Below the pieces are notes generated by a model, which did no database searches, had not been told where the DNA came from, and saw nothing but the letters and a program-made list of their open reading frames with translations. The translations under genes and the position numbers were made by a program. This document shows, piece after piece, positions 54,289-63,339 of a stretch of DNA of 64,000 bases. Position 1 is the stretch's first letter. Each line of letters begins with the position of its first letter. The stretch is from positions 58,507 to 122,506 of the forward strand of contig NZ_FMZO01000015.1 of assembly GCF_900101395.1 (NCBI RefSeq), written 5' to 3'. The DNA is from Niabella drilacis. GTDB taxonomy: Bacteria > Bacteroidota > Bacteroidia > Chitinophagales > Chitinophagaceae.

Positions 54289-54987
54289 ATGACAGATAAG
54301 CGAAATAATGATACTGTTAACGAGCATGTTGTTGAATCAAATGCTGTTGATAGTTTACGGGTATTCTGGCTGAAGCATGGAAAAAAAGCTACGGCTGTTC
54401 TGGCGCTGATCGTAGTTTTGGGCGGCGGATACATGCTGTATAAGTCTTTTGTTCAAAAACCGAAGATCGAAGAAGCGTTGGATAAGAGTTTTAAAGCAGA
54501 GGAATATTTTAAAAAGGACTCTTTTAATCTTGCGCTGAATGGTGATGGCGTAAACCCGGGCTTTATTGCTCTTTCCAAAAAATACAGCGGTACACCTACC
54601 GGTAACATGGCTAATTTTTATGCCGGTGTTTGTTATGTAAAACTGAATCAGAATGATAAGGCTGTAACCTATCTCAAGGATTTTAAAACAGGATCCAGGC
54701 AGATCCAGCAGCGGGCTTACAAGCTGTTGGGTGATGCTTACGGGGATATGGGAAAAGGTGCCGAAGCGCTGGATAATTATAAAAAGGCGGCAAAAGAATT
54801 TGAAACCGATCAAACAGCCTCTGCAGAAGCCTTATTCAGCGCCGCCTACCTGGCACAGCATGTGCTGAATAAAAAAGAAGAAGCGGTAGGCCTTTATAAG
54901 GAGCTTAAGGAAAAATACCCGCAGACCCAGCAGGGCTTCGATGCGGATAAGTACCTGGCCCAGTTAGGTGTTTATAACATAAATTAA
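54289..54987 (+). CDS. Membrane-anchored TPR protein
   Basis: 232 residues. One membrane helix at about 35-52 (ATAVLALIVVLGGGYMLY) with the N-terminus inside and a periplasmic TPR region. Tetratricopeptide-like helices include GNMANFYAGVCYVKLNQNDKAVTYL, RAYKLLGDAYGDMGKGAEALDNY and EALFSAAYLAQHVLNKKEEAVGLY. It resembles YfgM-type proteins that work with the periplasmic chaperone network. Located three bases before ribH, a frequent pairing in Bacteroidota. Confidence 0.88.
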   Translation: MTDKRNNDTVNEHVVESNAVDSLRVFWLKHGKKATAVLALIVVLGGGYMLYKSFVQKPKIEEALDKSFKAEEYFKKDSFNLALNGDGVNPGFIALSKKYSGTPTGNMANFYAGVCYVKLNQNDKAVTYLKDFKTGSRQIQQRAYKLLGDAYGDMGKGAEALDNYKKAAKEFETDQTASAEALFSAAYLAQHVLNKKEEAVGLYKELKEKYPQTQQGFDADKYLAQLGVYNIN

Positions 54988-54990
54988 AAA

Positions 54991-55470
54991 ATGGCAACAC
55001 AAGGAAACAGTTCTTTATATCATATTGACGCGGGCATTCTGAAAGAGAATGCCTGTGTTGTTTTAGTTAAGACCGAATGGAATGCGGCCGTGGTAGATGC
55101 CCTGGAAGCCGGCTGTAAAACCGTTTTTGATCAGTATAAGATCCGGTACCGGACCATCGTGGTGCCCGGCGCCGTGGAGCTGCCCTTTGCCATAAAGCGG
55201 CATTGGGAGCGGAACAGGGATACGGCGGAGGCGCCGGATGCTTTTATTGCGCTGGGCTGTGTGATCAGGGGGGATACTCCGCATTTTGACTATGTGTGCA
55301 ACTCCGTAACCCAGGGAATATTACAGCTGAACCTGATGCTTCCGGTGCCTACCATTTTTGGCGTGCTAACAGTGAATAATGAGGAACAGGCACAGGAACG
55401 TATTGGCGGCAAACATGGACATAAAGGTGAAGAAGCTGCTATTACGGCACTGAAAATGATCCATTCCTGA
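54991..55470 (+). CDS. ribH: 6,7-dimethyl-8-ribityllumazine synthase
   Basis: 159 residues. Penultimate step of riboflavin synthesis. Motifs: VVLVKTEWNAAVVDALEAG, VVPGAVELPFAIK, ALGCVIRGDTPHFDYVCNSVTQGI, PTIFGVLTVNNEEQAQERIGG and HGHKGEEAAITALKM. Active-site His of the HFDYV segment is present. The stop overlaps the next ATG (TGATG). Confidence 0.96.
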   Translation: MATQGNSSLYHIDAGILKENACVVLVKTEWNAAVVDALEAGCKTVFDQYKIRYRTIVVPGAVELPFAIKRHWERNRDTAEAPDAFIALGCVIRGDTPHFDYVCNSVTQGILQLNLMLPVPTIFGVLTVNNEEQAQERIGGKHGHKGEEAAITALKMIHS

Positions 55471-55913
55471 TGAAAACAGGATATTTATCTTTACATGGTC
55501 TGCTGATTTGTTTGCTGGTTATTTCCTGTCATGAACCCAGGATGGACAAGCGGGTAACCTCCGATACCATCGCTGGTAACAATATTCCTGTTGCTGATAC
55601 CCTGCTCATAGCCCCTGTACGGGAGCACGCCACAGAAGCCGAGGTGCTGGACAGTTTGCGGAACGTACCGTTTGTGGCAGCAAGCAACCGGTATATTGAT
55701 TCGTTCAGTCATCACAAACAGGGGATCGCATTTTTGATTGACACCGTTTCTGATAAAGAAGTTAACTTTAGGGCAGGCTACAACGGCGATCTGCGCTTTG
55801 AAACCTATTATTTTTTTACCGTAAATCCCCAGAACTTTGATATAAGGATCATGGAGCCCGTCAGCGGGGAGCATCTTACCATTGCCGAGTATCAGAAAGT
55901 TCAACCGCAATAA
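55470..55913 (+). CDS. Hypothetical lipoprotein
   Basis: 147 residues with a signal peptide and lipobox LLVISC (Cys at about 20). The mature part has a short beta-rich stretch (VNFRAGYNGDLRFETYYFFTVNPQNFDIRIMEP) with no known motif. It starts inside the ribH stop codon and lies two bases before the LutA-like gene, so all three are translated from one mRNA. Function unknown. Confidence 0.72.
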   Translation: MKTGYLSLHGLLICLLVISCHEPRMDKRVTSDTIAGNNIPVADTLLIAPVREHATEAEVLDSLRNVPFVAASNRYIDSFSHHKQGIAFLIDTVSDKEVNFRAGYNGDLRFETYYFFTVNPQNFDIRIMEPVSGEHLTIAEYQKVQPQ

Positions 55914-55915
55914 AA

Positions 55916-56635
55916 ATGAACGTACAGATTTTTATACCTTGTTTTGTAGATCAGCTTTACCCGGAGACCGGCTTTAACATGGTAAAAGTGCTGGAGAAGT
56001 TCGGGTGTAAAGTCAGCTACAACAGCAACCAGACCTGTTGCGGGCAGCCGGCTTTTAATGCCGGATTCCGGGATGAGGCAAAGGCGGTTTGTACCAAATT
56101 CCTGAATGATTTTAAAGGAAGCGATTATATCGTAGCGCCCAGTGCCAGCTGTGTGGGGTTTGTGCGAAACTACTACCCGGCCTTATTTGATAATTCATCA
56201 GTGCACAACGATGTAAAAGCGCTGGGGGCGCGGATCTTTGAGTTCTCGGAGTTCCTGGTCCATGTACTGAAGGTGACCGACACAGGGGCTACTTTAAAGG
56301 GAAATGCGACCTATCATGACAGTTGCGCCGGGCTGAGGGAGTGCAGGATCAAAACGGAACCCCGTACCCTGCTTTCTCATGTGCGTGGCCTTATATTGAA
56401 CGAACTGAAAGACGTAGAAACCTGCTGTGGTTTCGGGGGGACTTTTGCGGTAAAATTTCCCTCTATCTCCATCAATATGGGAGAGCAGAAGGTTGAAAAC
56501 GCCATCGCTACCGGCGCAGAATACCTGATCAGTACCGACCTGTCCTGCCTGATGCATTTGCAGGGCTATATCGATAATAAAAAATATTCCATAAAGACCC
56601 TGCACCTGGCAGACGTGCTGGCCAGCGGCTGGTAA
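55916..56635 (+). CDS. (Fe-S)-binding protein, LutA/YkgE type
   Basis: 239 residues made of two CCG domains: NQTCCGQPAFNAGF (about 40-53) and ETCCGFGGTFAVKF (about 171-184), with additional FVDQLYPETGF at the start. CCG proteins are subunits of lactate or glycolate oxidation complexes or of heterodisulfide reductase-like enzymes. LutB and LutC genes are not adjacent, so the partners must be elsewhere. Confidence 0.9.
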   Translation: MNVQIFIPCFVDQLYPETGFNMVKVLEKFGCKVSYNSNQTCCGQPAFNAGFRDEAKAVCTKFLNDFKGSDYIVAPSASCVGFVRNYYPALFDNSSVHNDVKALGARIFEFSEFLVHVLKVTDTGATLKGNATYHDSCAGLRECRIKTEPRTLLSHVRGLILNELKDVETCCGFGGTFAVKFPSISINMGEQKVENAIATGAEYLISTDLSCLMHLQGYIDNKKYSIKTLHLADVLASGW

Positions 56636-56725
56636 AATAGCGCGCTTGTTGAGGGTTTGCGGCAGCCAAAAGGAATAATGCCCGGCTGTGATCATACTCG
56701 TTGTTTTTTTCTGACCAATGATCTT

Positions 56726-57950
56726 ATGAGAAAATTATTTTTTTATTATATACGTTACTGCTGATCGCCGCTTGCAATAAGCAGGATCCTGCCCCAGAAG
56801 TCAAAGAGGAGGGGATTAGTTACGCCGATAAAATTGTATTGGATACATTGCTATCCGACAAAGATTCCATTAAATTAAGTTGGTCAAGATTATCAAATGA
56901 TCAATTCAGTTATTATTCCGTATTAAGGCAATCCTGGACAGATGACGGGGAAGTGTCTATTGCCCGGATTGACTCCAACGGTCTGACAGCATTTACTGAT
57001 AAAACAGTGCCCATCAGTCCTTTTGTGCGCTACAGGATTGTCGGATTCCTGAAGAATGGGGATACTTTGCAGAGTAATAGGCAGGAAAAAGAATATCCCG
57101 GTCTTAATCTCAAGCTGGTGCAGGTAGTTAGGGATGCTGATTCCGTAAAAATATCCTGGCAAAAGATTTTTCAAAGCGTATTGATCTTAATGAATCGATA
57201 GGGGTTCCTTGTTTAGGGACCTATAACGGTACCGAAGAGCTATATATACCAACTTATAAGGGACGCGTTCTTATTTATAATGCCAAAACATTTGATAAGA
57301 TTGATGAGATCAATGACGGAGAAGCGTTAAGGAGTATCCAGTTTCATAATAATATTTTGTATGTATCCCGTGATTTTCTACCAATGGTATCCTATTCAAG
57401 GGATCAAAAACTCAGGCGGGACTATAACATGATTGGGTCGGGATGGATGATAAAACCGGTTGCCGGAAGCAATATTAAGTTTTTCGGTATCCCGTCAAGA
57501 TCTTCCACACCTGCAGTTACCCCTATTTCCCTGGATGGCGCCAACGGAACATTTCTGCAGGGTAAAAAGGCCCTGGAACCAGAGCTGGACTTCAATTCAT
57601 ATATCTTTGAAGTCTTTCCCGACGGGAAGCAGATGATCACCACTTCCGGAGGGTATATTTTTGACGATGCGGTATCCTATAACGGTAAACCGGCTGGTGA
57701 TGGTTACGCATTTACCTGCTTTACGTTTGATAAAGAAAATAATCAAATTTTAGGAGGAACCGCCAATAAGACCATCGAGGTATTTACGGTGTCCGGCAAA
57801 AGTCATGTAAAAACCTATTATCCTAAATTGGTTCCGGTTCGGATCTTTATTATACATTCCAAATTAGTGGTTATTGGTACAACATCTCCACAGCAGTTTG
57901 ATCGCTGGGGAGGCCCAAAGACTGTTGCCATTGAGTTCATCGATCTGTAA
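56726..57950 (+). pseudogene. Frameshifted lipoprotein with FN3-like and beta-propeller regions
   Basis: Two single-base deletions break an otherwise continuous gene. The first is in the T7 tract (56738-56744): one more T would give a signal MRKLFFLLYTLLLIAACNKQ with a lipobox. The second is near 57161-57165, where the frame passes from ISWQK to DFSKRIDLNE. Reconstructed, it is a lipoprotein of about 408 residues. The N-terminal half has fibronectin-III-like strands (SIKLSWSRL, VKISWQK), and the C-terminal half has repeats such as YIPTYKGRVLIYNAKTFDKID and GYIFDD typical of a beta-propeller. The pieces are 56749-57201 and 57165-57950. Assembly error cannot be excluded. Confidence 0.75.
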
Positions 57951-57961
57951 TCCTGTTTCCC

Positions 57962-58202
57962 AGGGCAAACGCATCTAATTTCAGCATTGTTCAGCTCCGG
58001 AGGAGCAGCGTGTTTATAGTACGCTGCTGTTTTATCAACCCGGCTCCCGTAGGAGCCGCGTGTTTGTTGGGCCCGAAATTTTACGCGGCTCCTACAGGAG
58101 CCGGCTTTTCTCTTCAATACCTTGCTATAAACACGCGGCACTTACTGTGCCTGAAAATGCTCCTGGTGTGCTCTTTTTACCCAATTTAGATGCGTTTGCC
58201 CT
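57962..58202 (-). mobile_element. MITE-like non-autonomous element, copy B (241 bp) with target duplication
   Basis: Perfect 17-bp terminal inverted repeats, AGGGCAAACGCATCTAA (57962-57978) and TTAGATGCGTTTGCCCT (58186-58202). They are flanked directly by the 12-bp duplication ATCCTGTTTCCC (57950-57961 and 58203-58214). Four internal palindromes are GCTCCggaGGAGC, GGCTCCcgtaGGAGCC, GGCTCCtacaGGAGCC and GGCACttactGTGCC. It is the inverse-oriented sister of copy A at 15.1 kb. No transposase is encoded; it must be moved in trans. A 12-bp duplication fits IS4/IS231-type transposases. Confidence 0.88.
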
Positions 58203-58228
58203 ATCCTGTTTCCCGAAACCGGATTTTC
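58203..58228 (+). terminator. Terminator separated from its gene by copy B
   Basis: ATCCTGTTTC (58203-58212) pairs with GAAACCGGAT (58215-58224), nine of ten bases, followed by TTTCCGTTTAT. Without the element it would begin right at the stop codon of the lipoprotein gene (57950). The 12-bp duplication has preserved it. Confidence 0.7.
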
Positions 58229-58491
58229 CGTTTATATTGGCTGATACAGATCGGTCTTAATGTAACCGGGATAAATAGCTTAGAGCGCCATGAGGCCTGA
58301 TATATGGTTTGAAGATCAATGGTTGCAAATTATATCTCATAAAGGATCAAAACAGGCCGGAGCCGGACAGATCATTCCCGGATACCGTCAGCGCTTTATA
58401 AAATCCTGATATTTCATGCCATAAATTGTTTATATACGTGAACTGACTTATATTAGTTCTTCATAATTCAACCAAAAAATAAATACGATTG

Positions 58492-59850
58492 ATGGAAAAG
58501 AAAATTCTTTTGAATGAAAAAGACATACCTACCCAATGGTATAATATAGTAGCAGATATGCCGAACAAGCCATTGCCGCCGCTGCATCCGGGAACCAAAC
58601 AACCCATCAGCGGGGAAGACCTGGCGCCGTTGTTTCCCATGGATCTGATCCAGCAGGAAGTATCTGCTGAGCGGTATATCGATATTCCGGAAGAGGTACG
58701 CGATGCATACCGTATCTGGCGGCCCACACCCCTGATCCGTGCAACGGAGCTGGAAAAAGCGTTGGGAACCAACTGCAAGATCTATTATAAGTATGAAGGC
58801 ACCAGCCCCAGCGGATCGCATAAGCCCAATACAGCTATTCCACAGGCTTATTATAATAAAAAGGCCGGTGTAAAGCGCATTATTACAGAAACCGGGGCGG
58901 GGCAGTGGGGAACGGCATTGAGCTTTGCCTGTGCCCATTTCGGTATCGACTGTGAAGTGTATATGGTACGCATCAGCTTTAACCAGAAGCCGTACCGGAA
59001 AATATTGATGAATACCTTCGGGGCTAAAGTATACGCCTCACCGAGTACCAATACGCAGGCGGGAAGAAATGCACTGGAAGCCAACCCGGACACGCCCGGA
59101 AGCCTGGGGCTGGCCATATCCGAGGCCATTGAGATTGCGGCAGGGGATGAAGATACCAAGTACTCCCTGGGGTCGGTATTGAACCACGTATTGCTGCACC
59201 AGACCATCATCGGGCAGGAAGCAAAAAAGCAACTCGAATACACCGGCGACTACCCGGATGTGATCATCGCACCGCTGGGAGGCGGTTCTAACTTTGCAGG
59301 CCTGTCGTTCCCCTTTATAAAAGATAAGATAGCGGGTAAGGAAGTGCGCTGCATAGCGGTAGAACCAGCTTCCTGTCCCAAGCTCACCAAGGGAAAGTTC
59401 ATGTACGACTTTGGGGATACACAGGGCTATACGCCATTATTGCCCATGTACACGCTGGGCCATACTTTTACACCGGCAGCCATACATGCGGGCGGCCTGC
59501 GCTATCACGGAGCCAGCGTATTGTGCAGCCAGCTGTTAAAGGACGGGCTGATTGAGGCCAGTGCCATCCAGCAGCTGGAATGCTTTGAAGCAGGTGTATT
59601 GTTTGCAAAAGCAGAGGGGATCGTTCCCGCTCCTGAAGCCAATCATGGCATTGCACAAGTGATCCGGGAGGTGAACAGAGCAAAAGAAGAAGGGGTAAGC
59701 AAAACCATCCTGTTTAATTTATGCGGACATGGTTTTGTGGATATGGCGGCTTACCAGGATTATTTCGACGGTAAACTGGTAAACCATTCCTTTACGGATG
59801 AAGAGCTGACCACGGCCATTAAAGATATAGAAGCATTGCAGCCGCAATAG
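58492..59850 (+). CDS. trpB: TrpB-like pyridoxal-phosphate enzyme (TrpB2 type)
   Basis: 452 residues from ATG 58492; a TTG three bases earlier is also in frame. It belongs to the TrpB2 group: [24 protein letters not shown] with the PLP lysine near 107, [24 protein letters not shown] for phosphate binding, and [12 protein letters not shown]. TrpB2 makes tryptophan from indole and serine but lacks strong coupling to TrpA. No trpA or other trp gene is adjacent, so salvage of indole is a likely role. Confidence 0.93.
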   Translation: MEKKILLNEKDIPTQWYNIVADMPNKPLPPLHPGTKQPISGEDLAPLFPMDLIQQEVSAERYIDIPEEVRDAYRIWRPTPLIRATELEKALGTNCKIYYKYEGTSPSGSHKPNTAIPQAYYNKKAGVKRIITETGAGQWGTALSFACAHFGIDCEVYMVRISFNQKPYRKILMNTFGAKVYASPSTNTQAGRNALEANPDTPGSLGLAISEAIEIAAGDEDTKYSLGSVLNHVLLHQTIIGQEAKKQLEYTGDYPDVIIAPLGGGSNFAGLSFPFIKDKIAGKEVRCIAVEPASCPKLTKGKFMYDFGDTQGYTPLLPMYTLGHTFTPAAIHAGGLRYHGASVLCSQLLKDGLIEASAIQQLECFEAGVLFAKAEGIVPAPEANHGIAQVIREVNRAKEEGVSKTILFNLCGHGFVDMAAYQDYFDGKLVNHSFTDEELTTAIKDIEALQPQ

Positions 59851-59875
59851 ATCTTTTTGCCCCTGTAAGGATAAG

Positions 59876-59937
59876 GAGGCTGTGTCCTGTGCACCCTGTA
59901 TGATCAGGAAGGCGCTGGACGCAGCCTCTTTTCTTTT
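59876..59937 (+). terminator. Long-loop terminator after trpB2
   Basis: GAGGCTGTGTCC (59876-59887) pairs with GGACGCAGCCTC (59917-59928), with one G-U wobble, around a 29-base loop, then TTTTCTTTT. The loop is long, so strength is uncertain. Confidence 0.6.
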
Positions 59938-60033
59938 GGCTATTTGAAGGGGAAAAGGTTACCTGTAACGCATTCCGGTATTAAGGGTAGCGCGGCGGCT
60001 GCCGGTATAACCTGCTATAAAAATAGATCCAGA

Positions 60034-60447
60034 ATGAAAAAGAGAACCATCAACCAGTTGCTTGCTGTAACTGTTTTCCTTACAGGGACAGGAGTACTGC
60101 CCGGATGTGATCATGCACAGGTAATGATGGTGCAGGCCACCGGTGAAAACAACAGTTCCATCGTACTGTACGGCAACAGGGAAATGACCGGGGGAAGGTC
60201 CGCCGGTGATCCGGGAAAGATCGTGGTACGGACGCCTCAACAGGATACCACCAGCAGGAAATTTTATTTTGGTATGGGGAACTGGAGCGATGCGGCCCTG
60301 GACCGGTTAGCCGGCAATATCGACTCCATTGTGATCACGAACAGCAATGGAGTGGAACGGTTGAATGAAAAGGAGGCTTTAAAAACATATCTCCGGGCGC
60401 ATTGCAAAGGCTGGGCGCATAGTGAACTGCTGCTTGAAGCAAAATAA
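60034..60447 (+). CDS. Hypothetical lipoprotein
   Basis: 137 residues from ATG 60034, chosen because it gives a signal peptide with lipobox GVLPGC. The upstream 30 codons in frame have no signal character. The mature part is beta-rich and ends in a helical, charged region (IDSIVITNSNGVERLNEKEALKTYLRAHCKGWAH). No named family recognised. A second small lipoprotein follows six bases later. Confidence 0.65.
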   Translation: MKKRTINQLLAVTVFLTGTGVLPGCDHAQVMMVQATGENNSSIVLYGNREMTGGRSAGDPGKIVVRTPQQDTTSRKFYFGMGNWSDAALDRLAGNIDSIVITNSNGVERLNEKEALKTYLRAHCKGWAHSELLLEAK

Positions 60448-60452
60448 AAAGG

Positions 60453-60815
60453 ATGAACTATTATTGGCCGGTTATATGGATATTGCCGGGGCTCCTATCC
60501 TGTGCAGCAACAACAGGTGGCAAAGCTTTGCCATCTCCTGACGCAGTTGCGGACACCATCCCCGCAGGAACCCCGGCGGGCAAAAGCGATAGCAACAGTA
60601 CAAAGCCACATGTACTGGCCTGTACATTTACAGGGTATAATGATGATGGCGACTATACACAGCTGAGCTGCAGGAACGGGAACGACCATTACTGGTTTGT
60701 GAATGACAAAAACGAAGACCGGACCTTGTTGCGGGGTGACCTGGTAAACGTGCAATGGGTTGAGGATACCATTTATATTGCCGGCGATGGGGAACGGCCG
60801 GAACTGGCAACATAG
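60453..60815 (+). CDS. Hypothetical lipoprotein
   Basis: 120 residues with signal and lipobox LLSC (Cys at about 17), a Pro/Ala/Thr-rich linker (about 25-48), then a compact domain with CTFTGYNDDGDYTQLSCRNG, WFVNDKN and a beta-strand WVEDTIYIAGDG. Two conserved-looking cysteines could form a disulfide. Co-transcribed with the lipoprotein gene upstream. Function unknown. Confidence 0.65.
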   Translation: MNYYWPVIWILPGLLSCAATTGGKALPSPDAVADTIPAGTPAGKSDSNSTKPHVLACTFTGYNDDGDYTQLSCRNGNDHYWFVNDKNEDRTLLRGDLVNVQWVEDTIYIAGDGERPELAT

Positions 60816-60889
60816 GTGGTTGCCATCCGGAAAATAAATTGCTGCAGCTGGCCTTGGATGAAAATGAAGACATCGGTTTTTCAATTTGA

Positions 60890-61060
60890 TGATTGCCACT
60901 GAGGCACAGCGACACAGATTTTGATACGCTCTTCAGTAAATGGCTTCAGTCTTTCAGTGCTTCAGTGGCATATTAACAGAAGTATTCCTGCCGCGTTATT
61001 TTGATTGCACAGAGGCACAGCGACATAGATTTTGATGCTCCCATCAGCAAATGGCTTCAG
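60890..61060. repeat. Imperfect direct repeat of a GAGGCACAGCGACA unit
   Basis: Two copies, about 60890-60950 and 61002-61060, spaced by 111 bases. Each reads GAGGCACAGCGACA(C/T)AGA, then TTTTGATRC, then AATGGCTTCAGT. Between them are further pieces (CTTTCAGTGCTTCAGTGG). It belongs to the CACAGAGGCACAG repeat family scattered in this window and widespread in related genomes. Confidence 0.65.
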
Positions 61061-61081
61061 TGGCAGGGATGCCGGATAAAA

Positions 61082-61972
61082 TTAAAATAATGAACCCTGT
61101 TCGTCCGCTTTATCCGGTATCTTTAAGGAAAGGCCAAATGTTTTGTTCATGGAACGGATAAAATGGGTGGCCAGCAGCGGCGATTCCAGTTCTACATTCT
61201 GATGCACAAAAAAGTAGAGTTGCTGTAACCCTTCGCTCCGCCATTTTTTGATCCGGCTGACCCAGTCGTTCAGCCGGTCTTTGTCTGAGGGATGATTGGC
61301 CCCCACGTACCGGACAAAGGCCACCGGCGCAGTGAGCCGCATGTGAAGCATGTCCCGGCGGCCGGCCGTATCTACGATGATGTTGGCCATGCCCCGTTTT
61401 TGAAGCAGGTGCGCATAGGCGTCATTGACCTTTTTATTGGAGAACCATTCCTCGTTGCGTACTTCAACGCCTAGCGGGATCCCCTGCGGAAACTGTTCCA
61501 GCATTTTTGAAAGACGGTCCAGGTGTTCCGGTTTAAAATTGTCGTGCAGCTGCAGGAATGCCATGCCCATCCGGCTTTCGAAATTACTGATGGCATCGCA
61601 GAACAGGCTCACATCGTTCTTAACGTCGATCAGCCGCTTATAATGACTGATGGTATTGGTAAGCTTGGGAAAGAACTTGAACCCCGCAGGGGTTTTATTC
61701 TTCCAGGATTCCACCTGTTTCCAGTCGGGCATTTTGTAAAAGGTCGCATTCAGCTCTATGGCGTTGAATTGCGTGGCATAGTACTGTAGCTCATCTTTTG
61801 TGCCGCGGGGATAAAATCCTTTCAGGTCGGTGCGGTTCCATTTTGCGCAGCCTGTATAGACCTCAAAATCCTGCTGTTGCTTTGCTGCCTGCAGGATACC
61901 GGCGGTATCAGGATGATCCTTTGGCAGCGTAAAGTCAATGGATCCTGGATTGTTTACTTGTCCGAATTTCAT
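61082..61972 (-). CDS. DUF72 (YecE-like) protein
   Basis: 296 residues. TIM-barrel-like DUF72 hallmarks: FEVYTGCAKWNRTDLKGFYPRG, YYATQFNAIELNATFYKMPDW, GFKFFPKLTNTISHYKRL, LGVEVRNEEWF and AFVRYVGANHP. Function of the family is unknown; it may act on nucleic acid or a sugar. Stands alone on the minus strand. Confidence 0.9.
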   Translation of the reverse strand: MKFGQVNNPGSIDFTLPKDHPDTAGILQAAKQQQDFEVYTGCAKWNRTDLKGFYPRGTKDELQYYATQFNAIELNATFYKMPDWKQVESWKNKTPAGFKFFPKLTNTISHYKRLIDVKNDVSLFCDAISNFESRMGMAFLQLHDNFKPEHLDRLSKMLEQFPQGIPLGVEVRNEEWFSNKKVNDAYAHLLQKRGMANIIVDTAGRRDMLHMRLTAPVAFVRYVGANHPSDKDRLNDWVSRIKKWRSEGLQQLYFFVHQNVELESPLLATHFIRSMNKTFGLSLKIPDKADEQGSLF

Positions 61973-61974
61973 TT

Positions 61975-62225
61975 TTTAAGGAATGTGGAAGTATGAAAAT
62001 TTGAGCATAGGAATCCGGCTTCTCACTTTTTCCCATAACTGCAAATCCAAAGAACGTTCATGAAGCATAAGACAGGATCTAAGTTATGTTAATGGTCAAT
62101 AGAAGTTGACCCGGTAATAAAACGGAACCTGACGTAAAGCCTCAAACTCAAAAAAAGCCTGTAAGCTGTGAGCGGTGCAACACGGGTCCAACCTCAAACT
62201 GTCAAACTTCAAACATGAAACAAAT
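61975..62225. repeat. Degenerate AACCTCAAACT tract region
   Basis: Contains AACCTCAAACTGTCAAACTTC at about 62190 and AGCCTCAAACTC at about 62139, plus ATGGTCAATAG at about 62090. The same motifs occur at 49637-49745. No gene seen. It is likely decayed repeats or slippage products. Confidence 0.45.
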
Positions 62226-62232
62226 ATAACTG

Positions 62233-63339
62233 CTATTGCATCATTTCGGCTGTTTTTCTTCCAACGGTCGGCGCCAGGGCTACGCCCATACCGCTCATGC
62301 GCAGGGCGCAGAAAGAACGGTCTGAAAGTTGTTTTATTACGGGCATTTTTTCTTTTCCCATAGCCATGATCCCCGCCCAGCGGTGCGTGATAACAGGGTG
62401 TTGCCCCGGCAGTATCACGGTAGAAAGGAATGTTTCCAGGGCCTGTTGTACCGGTAGCGTGGTAAACGGGTCAAGGGTATATTCGGTCTGGAACGATGTA
62501 TTGCGCGCACCGCCCAGCAAAATACGGTCGTCCAGGTTGCGGAAATAATAATAGCCCTCCTGGTAATGAAAGGTACCCCGGAACTTTAAGCCCTTAATGG
62601 GTTCGGTAAGCAATACCTGTCCTCTTGCCGGCACCAGGTCCATTTTGGGCAGCAGCCGGTTACTGAAAGCATTGGTACAGTGCACCAGCCGGCCGGTAAC
62701 CAGGTGTGGGCCATTTGTTGTGACGAGCTTTACACAGGAAGGATGTTCTTCAATGTTGCGCACTTCCGTCGAAAATAAAAAACGGATCCCCATTTTTACA
62801 CAAAGCTGGTGCAGCGCATTTAGTAGTTTTCCCGGGTGCAGGCTGCCTTCAAAGCGATTTTCGACCAGGTGGGCCATGTTGGCAAAACCAAAGGCAGGGA
62901 GCTGCTCGTCCTGCTGGTAAAAAGTTACCGGGCTGCCGGTAAGCTCCTGGAGCCATGCGTTGAGCATGGGCAGCTGATCAAGCCCCTGCCCGTTATCCAG
63001 CAATTCATATCCTTTGCAGATAGTAAAGTCAACAGCGCCATTTGCAAAGACCTTCTGGATGGTGCGTAAGCCTTCGAACCGCATACTTAAAAGCTGCAGC
63101 GCCTGCTCTTTTCCCATCATTGCGATATCTGATAATATTTCTGTGGGGCTGCCAAAGCAGGCAAAACCAGCGTTGCGGGCCGATGCTCCGGCCGGTGTAA
63201 CACCCCGCTCAACAATAAGGATCTTTTTTGAGGGGAATTTCTGTTTCAGATAGATCCCCGTCCACATGCCTGTAAATCCCGCGCCGATAATGATCATATC
63301 CTGGGGCGCGTAAAAGGCCTCCTGTTCCCAGATGCTTAT
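62233..63339 (-). CDS. FAD-dependent oxidoreductase (DAO family)
   Basis: FAD site IIIGAGFTGMWTGIYLKQKFP with the GxGxxG motif, then LVERGVTPAGASARNAGFACFGSP and a C-terminal THRWAGIMAMGKEKMPVI. DAO-type enzymes oxidise amines or D-amino acids. The only ATG (63297, 354 residues) falls directly before the FAD motif. In frame upstream the sequence reads ISIWEQEAFYAPQD, matching the usual N-terminal SYWE-type segment of relatives. The next stop is at 63367-63369, and no ATG/GTG/TTG lies in between. Translation probably begins at ATA 63339 or ATT 63360. The 5' boundary is therefore uncertain. Confidence 0.82.
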   Translation of the reverse strand: MSIWEQEAFYAPQDMIIIGAGFTGMWTGIYLKQKFPSKKILIVERGVTPAGASARNAGFACFGSPTEILSDIAMMGKEQALQLLSMRFEGLRTIQKVFANGAVDFTICKGYELLDNGQGLDQLPMLNAWLQELTGSPVTFYQQDEQLPAFGFANMAHLVENRFEGSLHPGKLLNALHQLCVKMGIRFLFSTEVRNIEEHPSCVKLVTTNGPHLVTGRLVHCTNAFSNRLLPKMDLVPARGQVLLTEPIKGLKFRGTFHYQEGYYYFRNLDDRILLGGARNTSFQTEYTLDPFTTLPVQQALETFLSTVILPGQHPVITHRWAGIMAMGKEKMPVIKQLSDRSFCALRMSGMGVALAPTVGRKTAEMMQ

